DNA of 18,828 bases from Halocafeteria seosinensis (lineage: Eukaryota > Sar > Bigyra > Bicosoecida), in NCBI GenBank assembly GCA_001687465.1, contig LVLI01000427.1, positions 1 to 18,828 of the forward strand. Reading direction: 5' to 3'. Position numbers and translations under genes: made by a program. Below the pieces are notes generated by a model. That model searched no databases, was not told the DNA's origin, and saw nothing but the letters and a program-made list of their open reading frames with translations. Positions 1-7,950 of the stretch are shown here, piece by piece. Each line of letters starts with the position of its first letter. Positions within the stretch are counted from its first letter, which is position 1.

Positions 1-690
1 ATGAATGGACGTGAAAGTCTTGTTAGTACAATTTTTACCTCTCAAAATTATATGAATTTAAACCCTTCATCTAGGTCTATCAACTGTTCTATGTTAATCC
101 TATACGAATTTCCAGATGAAGAAAGAGAAAAAATATTCAAAGAACATTCCAACGGTTTAACAAAAGACCAATTCTTTAAATTGGTTGATGAACACACCAA
201 AGAAAAGTTTAGTTTCTTTGCTATTGATTACACTCAACCAAAAGAATCAAGATTCCGCGATAAAAATCTAGAGATTATTGATTTGTCTAAATTTAAAGAC
301 AATATCCCCGAAGGCGGAGAAATCTTAGGTGAAGTTATAAAAGCAGGAAAAGGAGAAAGTAACCCCAAGAAAACCAAAACAGAAAAATCTAAACCAAATA
401 AACCCAAACAAATAAAGCTAAAGAAACTTGAAAAAGGCGATACAACTAAAATGAAAGCTATCTTTAGCGTTGATGGTAAAGACAAAGTTGTACCGTTTGG
501 TACTGAGTCTAGAAATTTCATTGAGGATAAGAATAACCGTAGTTTAAGATTTGATTTTATTAGGCGATTTAATGTAAAAGACCAAAAGCCAACCGACCCG
601 CAGGTATTAGAAAGATATCTATTATTTGAAAGTCCCGATTTAAAAAGAAATCTAAAAGACTTTAGAGAAAAATTTAACTTAGCTCAATGA
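1..690 (+). CDS. Packaging ATPase (FtsK/HerA, A32-like), C-terminal part, fused to a DUF5754-like domain; 5' partial
   Basis: The visible 229 residues begin inside the protein, so the ATG at position 1 is probably internal and the Walker A and B motifs lie left of the window. Residues 1-45 resemble the end of the viral genome-packaging ATPase core: an NGR start, a sensor-like TSQNY with Gln15, then an Arg-rich PSSRSINCS segment and a hydrophobic MLILY strand. This ATPase pumps viral DNA into capsids in Polintons, adenovirus-like elements and giant viruses. After a Lys/Pro-rich linker (about 111-145), residues 146-227 resemble the DUF5754 family of large DNA viruses: a KAIFSVDGKDKVVPFG core, a basic middle and an FREKFNL end. 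The domain's role is unknown. It is the first of five plus-strand genes. The ATPase call rests on motif resemblance to the Polinton ATPase C-terminus; the fusion itself is one open frame. Confidence 0.72.
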   Translation: MNGRESLVSTIFTSQNYMNLNPSSRSINCSMLILYEFPDEEREKIFKEHSNGLTKDQFFKLVDEHTKEKFSFFAIDYTQPKESRFRDKNLEIIDLSKFKDNIPEGGEILGEVIKAGKGESNPKKTKTEKSKPNKPKQIKLKKLEKGDTTKMKAIFSVDGKDKVVPFGTESRNFIEDKNNRSLRFDFIRRFNVKDQKPTDPQVLERYLLFESPDLKRNLKDFREKFNLAQ

Positions 691-720
691 CGCCTCGGTC
701 ATTGTAGCTTCAAACTACAA
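686..720 (+). terminator. Two abutting hairpins at the ATPase stop codon
   Basis: Arms AATGAC (686-691) and GTCATT (698-703) form the first stem with a 6-nt loop and include the TGA stop. Arms TTGTAG (702-707) and CTACAA (715-720) form the second stem with a 7-nt loop. A role in 3'-end formation is inferred from position and from similar hairpins after other genes here. Confidence 0.5.
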
Positions 721-801
721 CCTTCTAACCTACGTAAAATCTACAAGCGATAATAGTTTTCTTTTTAAAAAACAAGTTTAGAAAATATTTTATTTTAATA
801 A

Positions 802-809
802 TATATAAG
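802..809 (+). promoter_or_regulatory. TATA-like box upstream of the VLTF3-like gene
   Basis: TATATAAG lies 8 nt before the ATG at 818 in a very AT-rich stretch. The short distance to the start codon is like that of other genes in this element. Inferred only from sequence and position. Confidence 0.35.
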
Positions 810-817
810 AAAATAAA

Positions 818-1492
818 ATGAGTTATTTGAATTATTTCAATCACTTAGAATATGACGACTTAGAATTCTGTCAAGACTGTCAAGAATTCAGAGAGAACTA
901 TCAAAATGAAGAACTGGTTTGTCCTATTTGTGGTACAACTGCTCCCATTATTGGTATACCTCAATCCTGTATTATTAAATCACCCAATAATTATAAACCA
1001 CAACCGCATTCAAGAACTTTACGTCTATTTGATGATTTCTTGTTGTCTATTCAGGGTAAAAAACCCAATGAGGTATCTAAATCTAAGCTTGATGATATCC
1101 GTAACTACCTCAACGAAAATAAATTAAGTATTACAAAACCTAATATTCAACAGTATTTAAAGGAACATAAGAAATATGACTGGTATAATCGTGTAAATAA
1201 TATTTATTCTTTACTAACTGGTGAAAAACAACCACAGATTAGCGGAGTATTAAGTCTTGAAATAAAAATTAATTTTTTCCAATTGTTTACTACATTTCTT
1301 TCTAAAAAGCGTTCAAGGAAAATATTTTTTGAAAGCTCATACGTTGTATTTAAACTTCTTCAGAAGCGAGGATATGAAGATTTAGGTAGACAACTTATTC
1401 CTTTCCGGAAAAAGTATATTACTAATGACAAATTGTATAAAGAACTGTGTGAAAGCCTTAACTGGACATTTTATGAAACTAAACCTTATTAA
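818..1492 (+). CDS. VLTF3-like late transcription factor
   Basis: This 224-residue protein matches the viral late transcription factor 3 family of poxviruses and other large DNA viruses, which switches on late (virion) genes. It has an N-terminal zinc ribbon with Cys18-x2-Cys21 and Cys35-x2-Cys38. It also has the family's QGKKPNE stretch (79-85) followed by a helix-rich domain, a YNRVNNIYSLLTG segment (123-135), a KKRSRKIFFESSYVVFKLLQ block (163-182), and a C-terminal LYKELCESLNWTF block. Start is the ATG at 818 after a TATA-like box; stop TAA is at 1490-1492, followed by a strong hairpin. It sits between the packaging ATPase and a capsid-type gene, which fits control of late genes. The assignment comes from recognising the motif order; no alignment was run. 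Confidence 0.8.
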   Translation: MSYLNYFNHLEYDDLEFCQDCQEFRENYQNEELVCPICGTTAPIIGIPQSCIIKSPNNYKPQPHSRTLRLFDDFLLSIQGKKPNEVSKSKLDDIRNYLNENKLSITKPNIQQYLKEHKKYDWYNRVNNIYSLLTGEKQPQISGVLSLEIKINFFQLFTTFLSKKRSRKIFFESSYVVFKLLQKRGYEDLGRQLIPFRKKYITNDKLYKELCESLNWTFYETKPY

Positions 1493-1498
1493 CCTTTT

Positions 1499-1530
1499 TA
1501 TTAGATTGTATTAAAGAATATAGTCTAATA
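1499..1530 (+). terminator. 12-bp stem hairpin after the VLTF3-like gene
   Basis: Arm TATTAGATTGTA (1499-1510) pairs along its full length with TATAGTCTAATA (1519-1530) using two G-U pairs, around the 8-nt loop TTAAAGAA. It begins 7 nt after the stop codon and ends 6 nt before the next ATG. Confidence 0.6.
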
Positions 1531-1536
1531 CTTCAA

Positions 1537-2340
1537 ATGACACGTCAAAGATTTAAATTAGCAATAAACTCAGAAATAGATAGAGAACCGTTTACATCAC
1601 GTCATAATTTTTCTGCCTTCTTATCTCGTCCCGTTGTAACTTACGGAAGAAAAATAAAATTCGGTTTGCGAAAAGCTGTTATCCCTAATTTAATGTATAG
1701 CTTTCATCCAAATGACACAAGATTATGGTATTTAGTTGATACAACATTAAAATATATTGATATTTCTAGCACGCGAGTGTTTGAAAACGGTCAAGATTTA
1801 GCTGACCATCTTACTCAACTATTTAGTAATAATAGCGATAGCGGAATTACGGTTACTCTTAACAATGAAAATAAAAAACTTGTCTTTACTAATAACACTG
1901 GCGTAACCATCCGTATCGTTAGTGATTTTCTTTATGAAACTGAGGTGAATGGAACTCAATTATTTGATCACGCTAACGTCAAACTCGGTTTAATAGGCGA
2001 CCTATCACAAACAAGTATTCCAAACGGTTCAAGCTTAACTCCAAGTGGAATTCCTCGTCTTGTTAACACTAGTGTATATCATATTCTTTCAAGAGATAAA
2101 GTTTCAAACGATATTACAATAACCCCTTCTCCAAATGATAATCCTCATATTTTGGCTTCAGTTTTGGTTGACCAATCTTTCGGTGATTTAATTACTCTTC
2201 ATTTAAGCGATGATGAAATATTCTTCTTTGAAATTGATGAACTATATAGAATAACTATTGAAGTAACCGACGAGCAATTTAGACCAATTGATTTAAACGG
2301 TGGAAACGTCTACTTAGAATTTGAATACTCAATTATTTAA
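1537..2340 (+). CDS. Putative minor capsid (penton-type) protein of Polinton type
   Basis: The 267-residue protein has the layout I associate with Polinton minor capsid/penton proteins. An N-terminal part FTSRHNFSAFLSRP (19-32) is followed by a KIKFGLRKAVIPNLMYS strand region. A middle segment reads like an ITVTLNNENKKLVF beta hairpin with a LGLIGDL turn. A C-terminal part holds HILASVLVDQSFGDL and ends in a VTDEQFRPIDLNGGNVYLEF strand pair. The protein is beta-rich, with no signal peptide or membrane helix. In Polintons this protein forms capsid vertices next to the double-jelly-roll major capsid protein, which is not in this window. It is followed by a small basic protein that may also be virion-borne. 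The family call is moderate because these proteins diverge quickly. Confidence 0.6.
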   Translation: MTRQRFKLAINSEIDREPFTSRHNFSAFLSRPVVTYGRKIKFGLRKAVIPNLMYSFHPNDTRLWYLVDTTLKYIDISSTRVFENGQDLADHLTQLFSNNSDSGITVTLNNENKKLVFTNNTGVTIRIVSDFLYETEVNGTQLFDHANVKLGLIGDLSQTSIPNGSSLTPSGIPRLVNTSVYHILSRDKVSNDITITPSPNDNPHILASVLVDQSFGDLITLHLSDDEIFFFEIDELYRITIEVTDEQFRPIDLNGGNVYLEFEYSII

Positions 2341-2394
2341 CTCTGCTCAAAAAGAAAACGTAGTGAGAAAATCTTTATAAGGTTTGCTTCTAAA

Positions 2395-2410
2395 TTGTAT
2401 ATACAAACAA
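2395..2410 (+). promoter_or_regulatory. TATA palindrome abutting the start of the small basic gene
   Basis: TTGTATATACAA (2395-2406) is a perfect 12-bp palindrome ending four bases before the ATG at 2411. It contains a TATA core similar to the boxes before the HNH gene (TTTATACAAAAA) and the polymerase gene. Possible promoter; inferred from position and similarity. Confidence 0.4.
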
Positions 2411-2776
2411 ATGGGATTCTTCTCAAAGATAAAAAAGTTCGGGAAGAAGATAGGAAAAGGTATAAAAAAAGTTGGAAAAGGAATTCATAAAGGGATTAAA
2501 TGGGGTAAAAAACAACTAGATAAAGCAAAATCCATTCCTATAGTTGGTGACGCAATTGGAGTAGCTGAAAAATACACCCCTTTAGGTACAATAGAAGCTG
2601 GAGTTGATGCGGTAGATGACGTTACTCAGGGAAATTTTGACGGGGCAATAGCAAATACTGCTAGAGCCGGTTTACCTGGATTTTCTCAAGCCGAACAAGC
2701 TATAAAAGCTGGGCAGTCTTTTAAACGGGGTAATATTCAACAAGGAATTGACCATACAAGTCAAGCAATTGCTTAG
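2411..2776 (+). CDS. Small basic amphipathic protein, possible membrane-active virion component
   Basis: I do not recognise a firm family. The protein has 121 residues if it starts at the ATG at 2411; an in-frame TTG at 2384 is less likely because the TATA-like palindrome lies between. Residues 1-35 form a strikingly regular Lys/Gly/hydrophobic stretch (FSKIKKFGKKIGKGIKKVGK and on), which would make a cationic amphipathic helix. A IPIVGDAIG segment follows, and then an Ala/Gly-rich acidic-neutral region with repeats of the type QGNFDGAIANTA and QSFKRGNIQQGID. Polintons and adenoviruses encode small basic virion proteins in this gene neighbourhood, some able to disrupt membranes, so a role in entry or capsid content is plausible. 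That role is inferred from composition and from its place just after the minor capsid gene. Confidence 0.6.
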   Translation: MGFFSKIKKFGKKIGKGIKKVGKGIHKGIKWGKKQLDKAKSIPIVGDAIGVAEKYTPLGTIEAGVDAVDDVTQGNFDGAIANTARAGLPGFSQAEQAIKAGQSFKRGNIQQGIDHTSQAIA

Positions 2777-2791
2777 ATTTATTAAAAATTG

Positions 2792-2817
2792 AATTTAAAG
2801 AAAATATGCTTTAAATT
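2792..2817 (+). terminator. 9-bp perfect hairpin after the small basic gene
   Basis: Arms AATTTAAAG (2792-2800) and CTTTAAATT (2809-2817) pair perfectly around the 8-nt loop AAAATATG. The stop codon is 16 nt upstream; the next TATA-like box follows directly. Confidence 0.6.
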
Positions 2818-2830
2818 ATTTATACAAAAA
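2818..2830 (+). promoter_or_regulatory. TATA-like box abutting the HNH endonuclease start
   Basis: ATTTATACAAAAA directly precedes the ATG at 2831 and resembles the sequences before the small basic gene and the polymerase gene. Its presence is the reason for choosing 2831 over the upstream TTG at 2789. Confidence 0.4.
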
Positions 2831-3345
2831 ATGGTAGAATTTAAAGACCTAGAAATCTGGGATACAATACCTAACTTTGAAAATTATAAAATATCTAGTT
2901 ACGGGAGAGTTTGGAGTAATAAAACTAACCGGTATTTAAAAGCTGGTATCACTGAAAAGGGATATCTCATTATTTGTTTAACTAAAAATAACAAAAATTT
3001 ACAAAAAAGATACATCGCCTTGTTGGTGAAACATTCCTTTTTATTGATGACTTTGAAATTAAACAAAAAGACCACATTGATGGAAATAAACAAAATAATT
3101 TTTTACTCAATCTTCGCCCTTGTACTCATCAACAAAACAGTTTTAATAGAAACAAAAATAATAATAATACAAGTGGTTATAAAGGTGTATGTTGGAGTAA
3201 GCGAAAAGGAAAGTGGAGAGCAGACATTCACGTTGACGGTAAGACAAAAAATTTAGGTCTTTTTCAAACCAAAGAAGAAGCCTATAATGCTTATAAACAA
3301 GCATCCAAACAATATTTTGGTGAATTTTCCTATCAAGGTTTATAA
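2831..3345 (+). pseudogene. NUMOD4-HNH-AP2 homing endonuclease, disrupted by a single frameshift
   Basis: The first frame, from ATG 2831, encodes a NUMOD4-type start (EIWDTIPNFENYKISSYGRV) and a strand-rich region up to about LVKHSF near 3040. That frame then drifts into unrelated residues and stops at 3256. From about 3040 a second frame, offset as if one base were lost, carries the HNH core (KDHIDGNKQNN then NLRPCTHQQN) and an AP2 DNA-binding domain (GYKGVCWSKRKGKWRADIHV then LGLFQTKEEAYNAYKQA). It stops at 3345. The switch falls on a run of five T's at about 3039-3043, consistent with loss of one T. Such enzymes are selfish nicking or cutting endonucleases common in phages and large DNA viruses. 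The gene lies between the capsid-side genes and the convergent integrase. It is either a recent pseudogene or a sequencing error in a homopolymer; I see no classic slippery heptamer. Confidence 0.8.
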
Positions 3346-3378
3346 TAAAAGTAAACGAAATATTTATTTACTTTTATT
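3344..3378. terminator. Bidirectional terminator-like hairpin between convergent genes
   Basis: Arms AATAAAAGTAAA (3344-3355) and TTTACTTTTATT (3367-3378) pair perfectly over 12 bp with an 11-nt loop. The structure overlaps the last stop-codon bases of the HNH gene on plus and the integrase stop on minus, the right place for a shared 3'-end signal. Confidence 0.6.
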
Positions 3379-4318
3379 TTTTTTTTAAATCGCTAACTTC
3401 TGAAGACGGTATCCATTCGTTGAAATCTTGAGAATGTCCTAACCAACTTACAAGACTTTCTTGTTGTCCTTTTCTGGTTCTTGTTTCTAAAACTTCATCA
3501 ATTAAAAATGTATTCGGTACATCTGTTTTCTGAAGCTCTTGTTGATAAAAAGTTCCATTGATTGTTCTCCCTTGCCAATCATTTAAGGCATATCGCAAAG
3601 GCTTATCATCAATAACTCTATGAACTTCAAAAACTTCATACGACCAATTCCCTAAAGCTGATTCTTTTTGAAAAGTTCCTTTCACCATTGAAATGCGAAC
3701 TTTATCACCAGCTTTAAATTTCTGAGTCTGCTTTGGTACTTTCTTCTGTTTCTCGGTATGCTGTTTTTTAAATGTGTATGTCTCAATCGGTTTCGCTCCC
3801 GTACTAGAATGCTTTGTATTATTATATTCCTCAACGACTTCTGGTAAAAATTTTGTCCATTCTTCTGAGCCTTCCTCAATAAACTTTTGTTTTAACTTAT
3901 TCTTAAGTGTGCGGATAACTCGTTCAACGGGGGCTGATTTACTTTCTCCAAAAGTGGAATGGTGATTTATCTTGAATTCTTTAAATAGTTCTTGAACTTT
4001 TGAATTATAAAATTCACTTCCTCTATCAGTCCAAACATTTGACGGAATTAAAATAGATTCACTTATAACTTCTCTAATTTTCTTCACCATTTCATCAGCT
4101 GTCTTCGTTGTTGGTTTCGCAAATACAAACCTAGAATAGACATCAATCACAACAAGAGCAAATCTATAACCATTATCAATTTTATTCGCTCCAAAATCCA
4201 TTAAATCCATTCCATATAACTCGGCAGGCATTCCCGTTATAATCTGTTTACGCGGAAACTTCCTTTGAATTGGTTTAGTTATTTCTTTAGCTAACGTTTT
4301 TAATTCGGATTTTGACAT
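3374..4318 (-). CDS. Maverick/Polinton retrovirus-like integrase with C-terminal chromodomain
   Basis: The 314-residue protein is a DDE integrase that would join the viral DNA ends to host chromatin. The catalytic core spans about 30-150: Asp38 in GMDLMDF, Asp98 in VWTDRGSEF, and Glu132 in SAPVERVIRTLK. The last motif is typical of Polinton integrases. An SH3-like KAGDKVRIS segment follows at about 202-210. The C-terminus (about 271-310) is a chromodomain, FLIDEVLETR then SLVSWLGHSQDFNEWIPSSE, which in related integrases steers insertion to modified histones. No N-terminal HHCC zinc domain is present. The start ATG lies 2 bp after the polymerase stop, so the two genes are probably co-transcribed or translated in turn. 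All three catalytic residues are present and the frame is open, so it could be functional. Confidence 0.92.
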   Translation of the reverse strand: MSKSELKTLAKEITKPIQRKFPRKQIITGMPAELYGMDLMDFGANKIDNGYRFALVVIDVYSRFVFAKPTTKTADEMVKKIREVISESILIPSNVWTDRGSEFYNSKVQELFKEFKINHHSTFGESKSAPVERVIRTLKNKLKQKFIEEGSEEWTKFLPEVVEEYNNTKHSSTGAKPIETYTFKKQHTEKQKKVPKQTQKFKAGDKVRISMVKGTFQKESALGNWSYEVFEVHRVIDDKPLRYALNDWQGRTINGTFYQQELQKTDVPNTFLIDEVLETRTRKGQQESLVSWLGHSQDFNEWIPSSEVSDLKKK

Positions 4319-4320
4319 AT

Positions 4321-7300
4321 CTATATTTGTTGTGTTAATCTGTAATGACCTCTGGGATAATACTTTTTATCTATCCTTCGTTCCAATTGCCAATCAGGGT
4401 TCCAAGTTCTGGTCATATCCGTCTGAATAATATCAAAACTGGTAAGTCCTACATCGGTTTGTTTGTTATTTGGTTTAATTCCAACTTTCTTAATACGGTT
4501 ATTCATTTGTAACTGTTTACTTTCGCCAGCTTCATATAGTTCATCTGTTAAACAATCTTTCGAAATACCTTTTGATTTTCTGTTAGAGTTAACCTCTCCA
4601 TCCTTTGTTATATACACATAATAATATTGTTTCGATCCATAATTTAACTCTCTCACAATTAAACCACCGTTATCTATATCATTTGATAAACAACCAAGTC
4701 CTATATCAAACCATTTCTTCCCATTTGTAGGATTTATTTTATTCTCAAGTTTATGTAAATCTTTTGAATGAATATGAAGAGAATCGGTATCAGTGTAAGT
4801 AAATGAGTGTTCATCAAGTTTTGGATTAATCGTTTCAATTGCGTCTAACATTATTCGCCTTGAGTAAGCTAAAAGAAAAGCTCCTATTTGATTTGGCTTA
4901 TTGTTCGCTTTTTCCTTATTAGTGGTTGTACCACTTAAAATAACAGTCTCACCATTATTTATTATTTTACAATCTTTGACAAAATGTTTGTCCCAGAAAT
5001 CATATATATCTTTAGCACATTTACATATTTTTGTATCATCATATATAGGTTTTTGTAGAGTCTTCCCGTATAAAGAATTTAGAAAAAGTTTCGCAACAGC
5101 TCGTAAAGCAGGGTTATATTCCGATGTACCTTTTAAAGTGTCTTGATGTTGCTTTATCTTTAAAAACGTATCAACATATTTTGTAAACAATTTTTCTTTG
5201 TATTTATAAATAATTCCGTCATATATCTCTTCTATTCTGTAACCGTGCTTAATTGCGTCTTCTAAGTCAATGTTTGTAAACCAACCATCGTTTATATCTT
5301 CAATATTCCAATCAACACCTATTCTTCGGTTCTTTTTTATCTTTGGATTTGGAATAGGGGCAACTATTAAATTTCGGTTTGTATTTGTTAATTTTACCCG
5401 TAACATACACAATGAGTCCAGTTTTTCTTTGTTATTAAGCTTTTTAATAATCTCCTTCTTTGTTAAATAAATATTTTCTAAACGTTTCCCAGCTCCAGCT
5501 GGATACTCATAATATTTCATCGCAGTCGGATATAAACTTGTTACATCAGCGTTGAAAATATAATCTTCTAAGTTGTTATAAATCTCTTTCCCTTGTTCAA
5601 GTAGTTCTTCTTTTTCAGCTTCTGAATTAGCATTTTGTTGCTTACTCCACAATTTATTGATTTCATCAAAATGTTTACTTTTATATTCACTTACTAAAGG
5701 ATAGGTTCTTCCTCCATACGTTGATTGTCGTATATCCCGAATCTTATCCTCATTATTTGGTATTTCTATTAAAGAAGTTCTACCTTTAGTTGAACGGTCT
5801 TGACTAGTATCTTTAAATAATGTATACTCCCACATTTTATAACCGCAAGAAGGTAGAGTAAGATATTCTTTAGGGTCAAATTTTGCGTCTTCTAAACCTT
5901 CAATATTTTCAAATAGTGACCAAACAGTTCTTGAATATTTATCAACAAGTTGTGATAGCCCCATTACATCAGCTTTTAAATAAGGTTCCCATTCGTCTTT
6001 ATAATTATAAACATCCTCCCAACTCTTCACTTTAAAGTGGTCAAAATCTCCTTTTTGAGTATCACACTTGAAATTTTTAAGAGCATTTTTTAATGAACCG
6101 TCAATATGTTGATTAATATCCCAAAAGTGTAAATTATTATGCTCAACGCGGAACCCAAGAATTCCACCGTTATTATAAATAAAATCTTTAAATTCAATTC
6201 CACGCTTTGTTAACTCACTTATAATAAAATGAAAATCAAATCTAGACCCATTGTAAGCAATCGCATATTGAGGTTTATTATATGAAACTTCAGTTTGATA
6301 ACCACCCCCTAAATCCTTTACTTTCTTACCTTTTACAGGAGGTATATTAGTTATATAATCTATGAAACTTTCCATACAGTTTTCCCCATAGTCTTCTGAG
6401 TATCCTCTTTGAGAATTATACAAACCCCAAGCATAAACGTTTTGCTTTTGGTCGCCCGTATGAACAAACGTTTCAAAGTCAAAAGAATAGCACCTATCCC
6501 CTTCAGCTAATTCTCTTTCATTTTTATTATATTTATCACTTGAGAACATAAACTTAATTCCTTCCTCTTTATTTTCACGATTTAAATAAGTTTGTGCGTA
6601 ACTCAATATATTCGGGTTACAAATGTGTCTTTCTCGTTCTTCTTTATTACGCGGAAGAGTACGATAACAATCTGGACAAGTTTCATTGTTCAAATAGTTG
6701 TTCTTTGTAATAAGAACGTAATGCCCGTATTCATTTACGTCTTTCTTAGGAAGCTCATCCATCATCTCGTTACAGAGCGTTAATAATAATTCACAAGTTG
6801 TTGGAAAATTTCCTTGTGATTGGTATAGAACTTCTTTCTTAAAATTGTAAACTATTAAATTTGTTTGATATTTCTCGGCTACTTTTCCTAAATCTTGTGG
6901 TGATAGTACTTGATTTCTTGGTAAACCAACTATATCTCTAATTGAATCACAGTTTATCTTTTTCTTATCAATTAAATTATTTGCTTTCAAAAATTCTACA
7001 ATACACCTAATCCCACAGTTGTTATTTTTTGAAGGCGGGTCACTTACTTTTGCCCAGCCAAAAAGACTAGGTGTAAGCGTTCTTCTTGATTTTGTATTAC
7101 ATCCTCCTCCGTTTACATTTAAATCCTTCCCGAATGTAAAGTCAACTTGAGTAAACATAACTTCATACGCAAGACTACCAAATTGATTTTCAATTTTTTC
7201 CTTAAGATAAGCTCTATCAATTAAACTAATATCTGTAAAAGTCTTATCAAGTAGCTTATAAATTTCTTTCCATATAACAGTATTTTCATCATCCATATCA

Positions 7301-7950
7301 ATTTGAATAGACGCTTTTACAGTTATTACCATTTGAGAAAAGTTCGCTTTAAATTCATCTATTTTACTTGTCATAAAATTAATAAAATCATCTAAATGAA
7401 ACTCTCTCTTAAAAGTAGGTTTATGAGGGGATGGATTTACAGGGTTTCTAAAAAGTGGAACACCTACGCCATCTTCTAAACCAATAATTACTTGTTTTAA
7501 TTTATCTGAGGCTTCTCCAAATAGATTTCGCTTTGGCTTTTGAATTAACGGAGTGTTAAACGGAATACCAGTAGTTGATGAGCTTGTTACTGTAGTAGGT
7601 TGAGGGGTTTGTTCTTGTCTTCTCTTTGCTTTGATTATCTTATCTTTCAGTTCAAACGTTAAAAGCTTGGAGATTCCTCCTTGAATAAAACCCTTTTGTT
7701 TTAGTTCTTTAGCTATTTTAGTTAACTGGTTCTTTTTGTTAGGTAATGACGATTCAATCCGATTCTTTTCTCTTTGTTCTTCTATAATGCTTTTAATTTC
7801 ATCCGTAAATGGTGTCAATTTCGCTATAAGTTGGTCACTAGACAATCTTGTCACAGCCCCTTGAAGTTGTCCAAAGGACTTGAATCGCTTAGCAAAATGC
7901 TTAAGCGTTTTAACAGACATCAATTTAATATTAGAAGTTGACACATCCAT
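4321..7950 (-). CDS. Protein-primed family B DNA polymerase (Polinton type) with N-terminal protease-like domain
   Basis: This 1209-residue polymerase would replicate the linear element from a protein primer. The 3'-5' exonuclease motifs are visible: ExoI FDFET (Asp491, Glu493), ExoII YNGSRFDF (Asn567, Asp572) and ExoIII YLKAD (Tyr657, Asp661). Palm motifs follow: A DVTSLYP (Asp802), B KLFLNSLYGK (Lys954), C YTDTDS (Asp1054, Asp1056) and a SKQYYY motif (Lys1107). Before the exonuclease, residues about 298-416 look like a papain/OTU-like fold with candidate Cys312 (NNNCGIRC) and His410 (GHYVLI). A zinc motif follows at Cys425, Cys428, His442 and Cys444. The first 110 residues are Lys-rich with a possible SAP-like KELKQKGFIQGGISKL segment. 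All catalytic motifs are intact over one unbroken frame. Start is the ATG at 7950 next to a TATA-like box. Confidence 0.95.
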   Translation of the reverse strand: MDVSTSNIKLMSVKTLKHFAKRFKSFGQLQGAVTRLSSDQLIAKLTPFTDEIKSIIEEQREKNRIESSLPNKKNQLTKIAKELKQKGFIQGGISKLLTFELKDKIIKAKRRQEQTPQPTTVTSSSTTGIPFNTPLIQKPKRNLFGEASDKLKQVIIGLEDGVGVPLFRNPVNPSPHKPTFKREFHLDDFINFMTSKIDEFKANFSQMVITVKASIQIDMDDENTVIWKEIYKLLDKTFTDISLIDRAYLKEKIENQFGSLAYEVMFTQVDFTFGKDLNVNGGGCNTKSRRTLTPSLFGWAKVSDPPSKNNNCGIRCIVEFLKANNLIDKKKINCDSIRDIVGLPRNQVLSPQDLGKVAEKYQTNLIVYNFKKEVLYQSQGNFPTTCELLLTLCNEMMDELPKKDVNEYGHYVLITKNNYLNNETCPDCYRTLPRNKEERERHICNPNILSYAQTYLNRENKEEGIKFMFSSDKYNKNERELAEGDRCYSFDFETFVHTGDQKQNVYAWGLYNSQRGYSEDYGENCMESFIDYITNIPPVKGKKVKDLGGGYQTEVSYNKPQYAIAYNGSRFDFHFIISELTKRGIEFKDFIYNNGGILGFRVEHNNLHFWDINQHIDGSLKNALKNFKCDTQKGDFDHFKVKSWEDVYNYKDEWEPYLKADVMGLSQLVDKYSRTVWSLFENIEGLEDAKFDPKEYLTLPSCGYKMWEYTLFKDTSQDRSTKGRTSLIEIPNNEDKIRDIRQSTYGGRTYPLVSEYKSKHFDEINKLWSKQQNANSEAEKEELLEQGKEIYNNLEDYIFNADVTSLYPTAMKYYEYPAGAGKRLENIYLTKKEIIKKLNNKEKLDSLCMLRVKLTNTNRNLIVAPIPNPKIKKNRRIGVDWNIEDINDGWFTNIDLEDAIKHGYRIEEIYDGIIYKYKEKLFTKYVDTFLKIKQHQDTLKGTSEYNPALRAVAKLFLNSLYGKTLQKPIYDDTKICKCAKDIYDFWDKHFVKDCKIINNGETVILSGTTTNKEKANNKPNQIGAFLLAYSRRIMLDAIETINPKLDEHSFTYTDTDSLHIHSKDLHKLENKINPTNGKKWFDIGLGCLSNDIDNGGLIVRELNYGSKQYYYVYITKDGEVNSNRKSKGISKDCLTDELYEAGESKQLQMNNRIKKVGIKPNNKQTDVGLTSFDIIQTDMTRTWNPDWQLERRIDKKYYPRGHYRLTQQI

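Noticed and set aside
234-521. Minus-strand 95-codon hydrophobic frame opposite the ATPase
   Set aside because: It is the antisense of the Lys-rich linker and domain; hydrophobicity comes from reversed Lys codons.
3030-3050. Programmed -1 frameshift in the HNH gene
   Set aside because: The zero-frame codons at the T run are preceded by C, so the canonical X-XXY-YYZ slippery pattern is not met, and I saw no clear downstream pseudoknot. Mutation or read error is simpler.
3374-4318. Integrase as part of a Ty3/gypsy-type LTR retrotransposon
   Set aside because: A chromodomain integrase also occurs there, but no reverse transcriptase, RNase H or LTR is present, and the gene abuts a protein-primed DNA polymerase, which is the Polinton arrangement.
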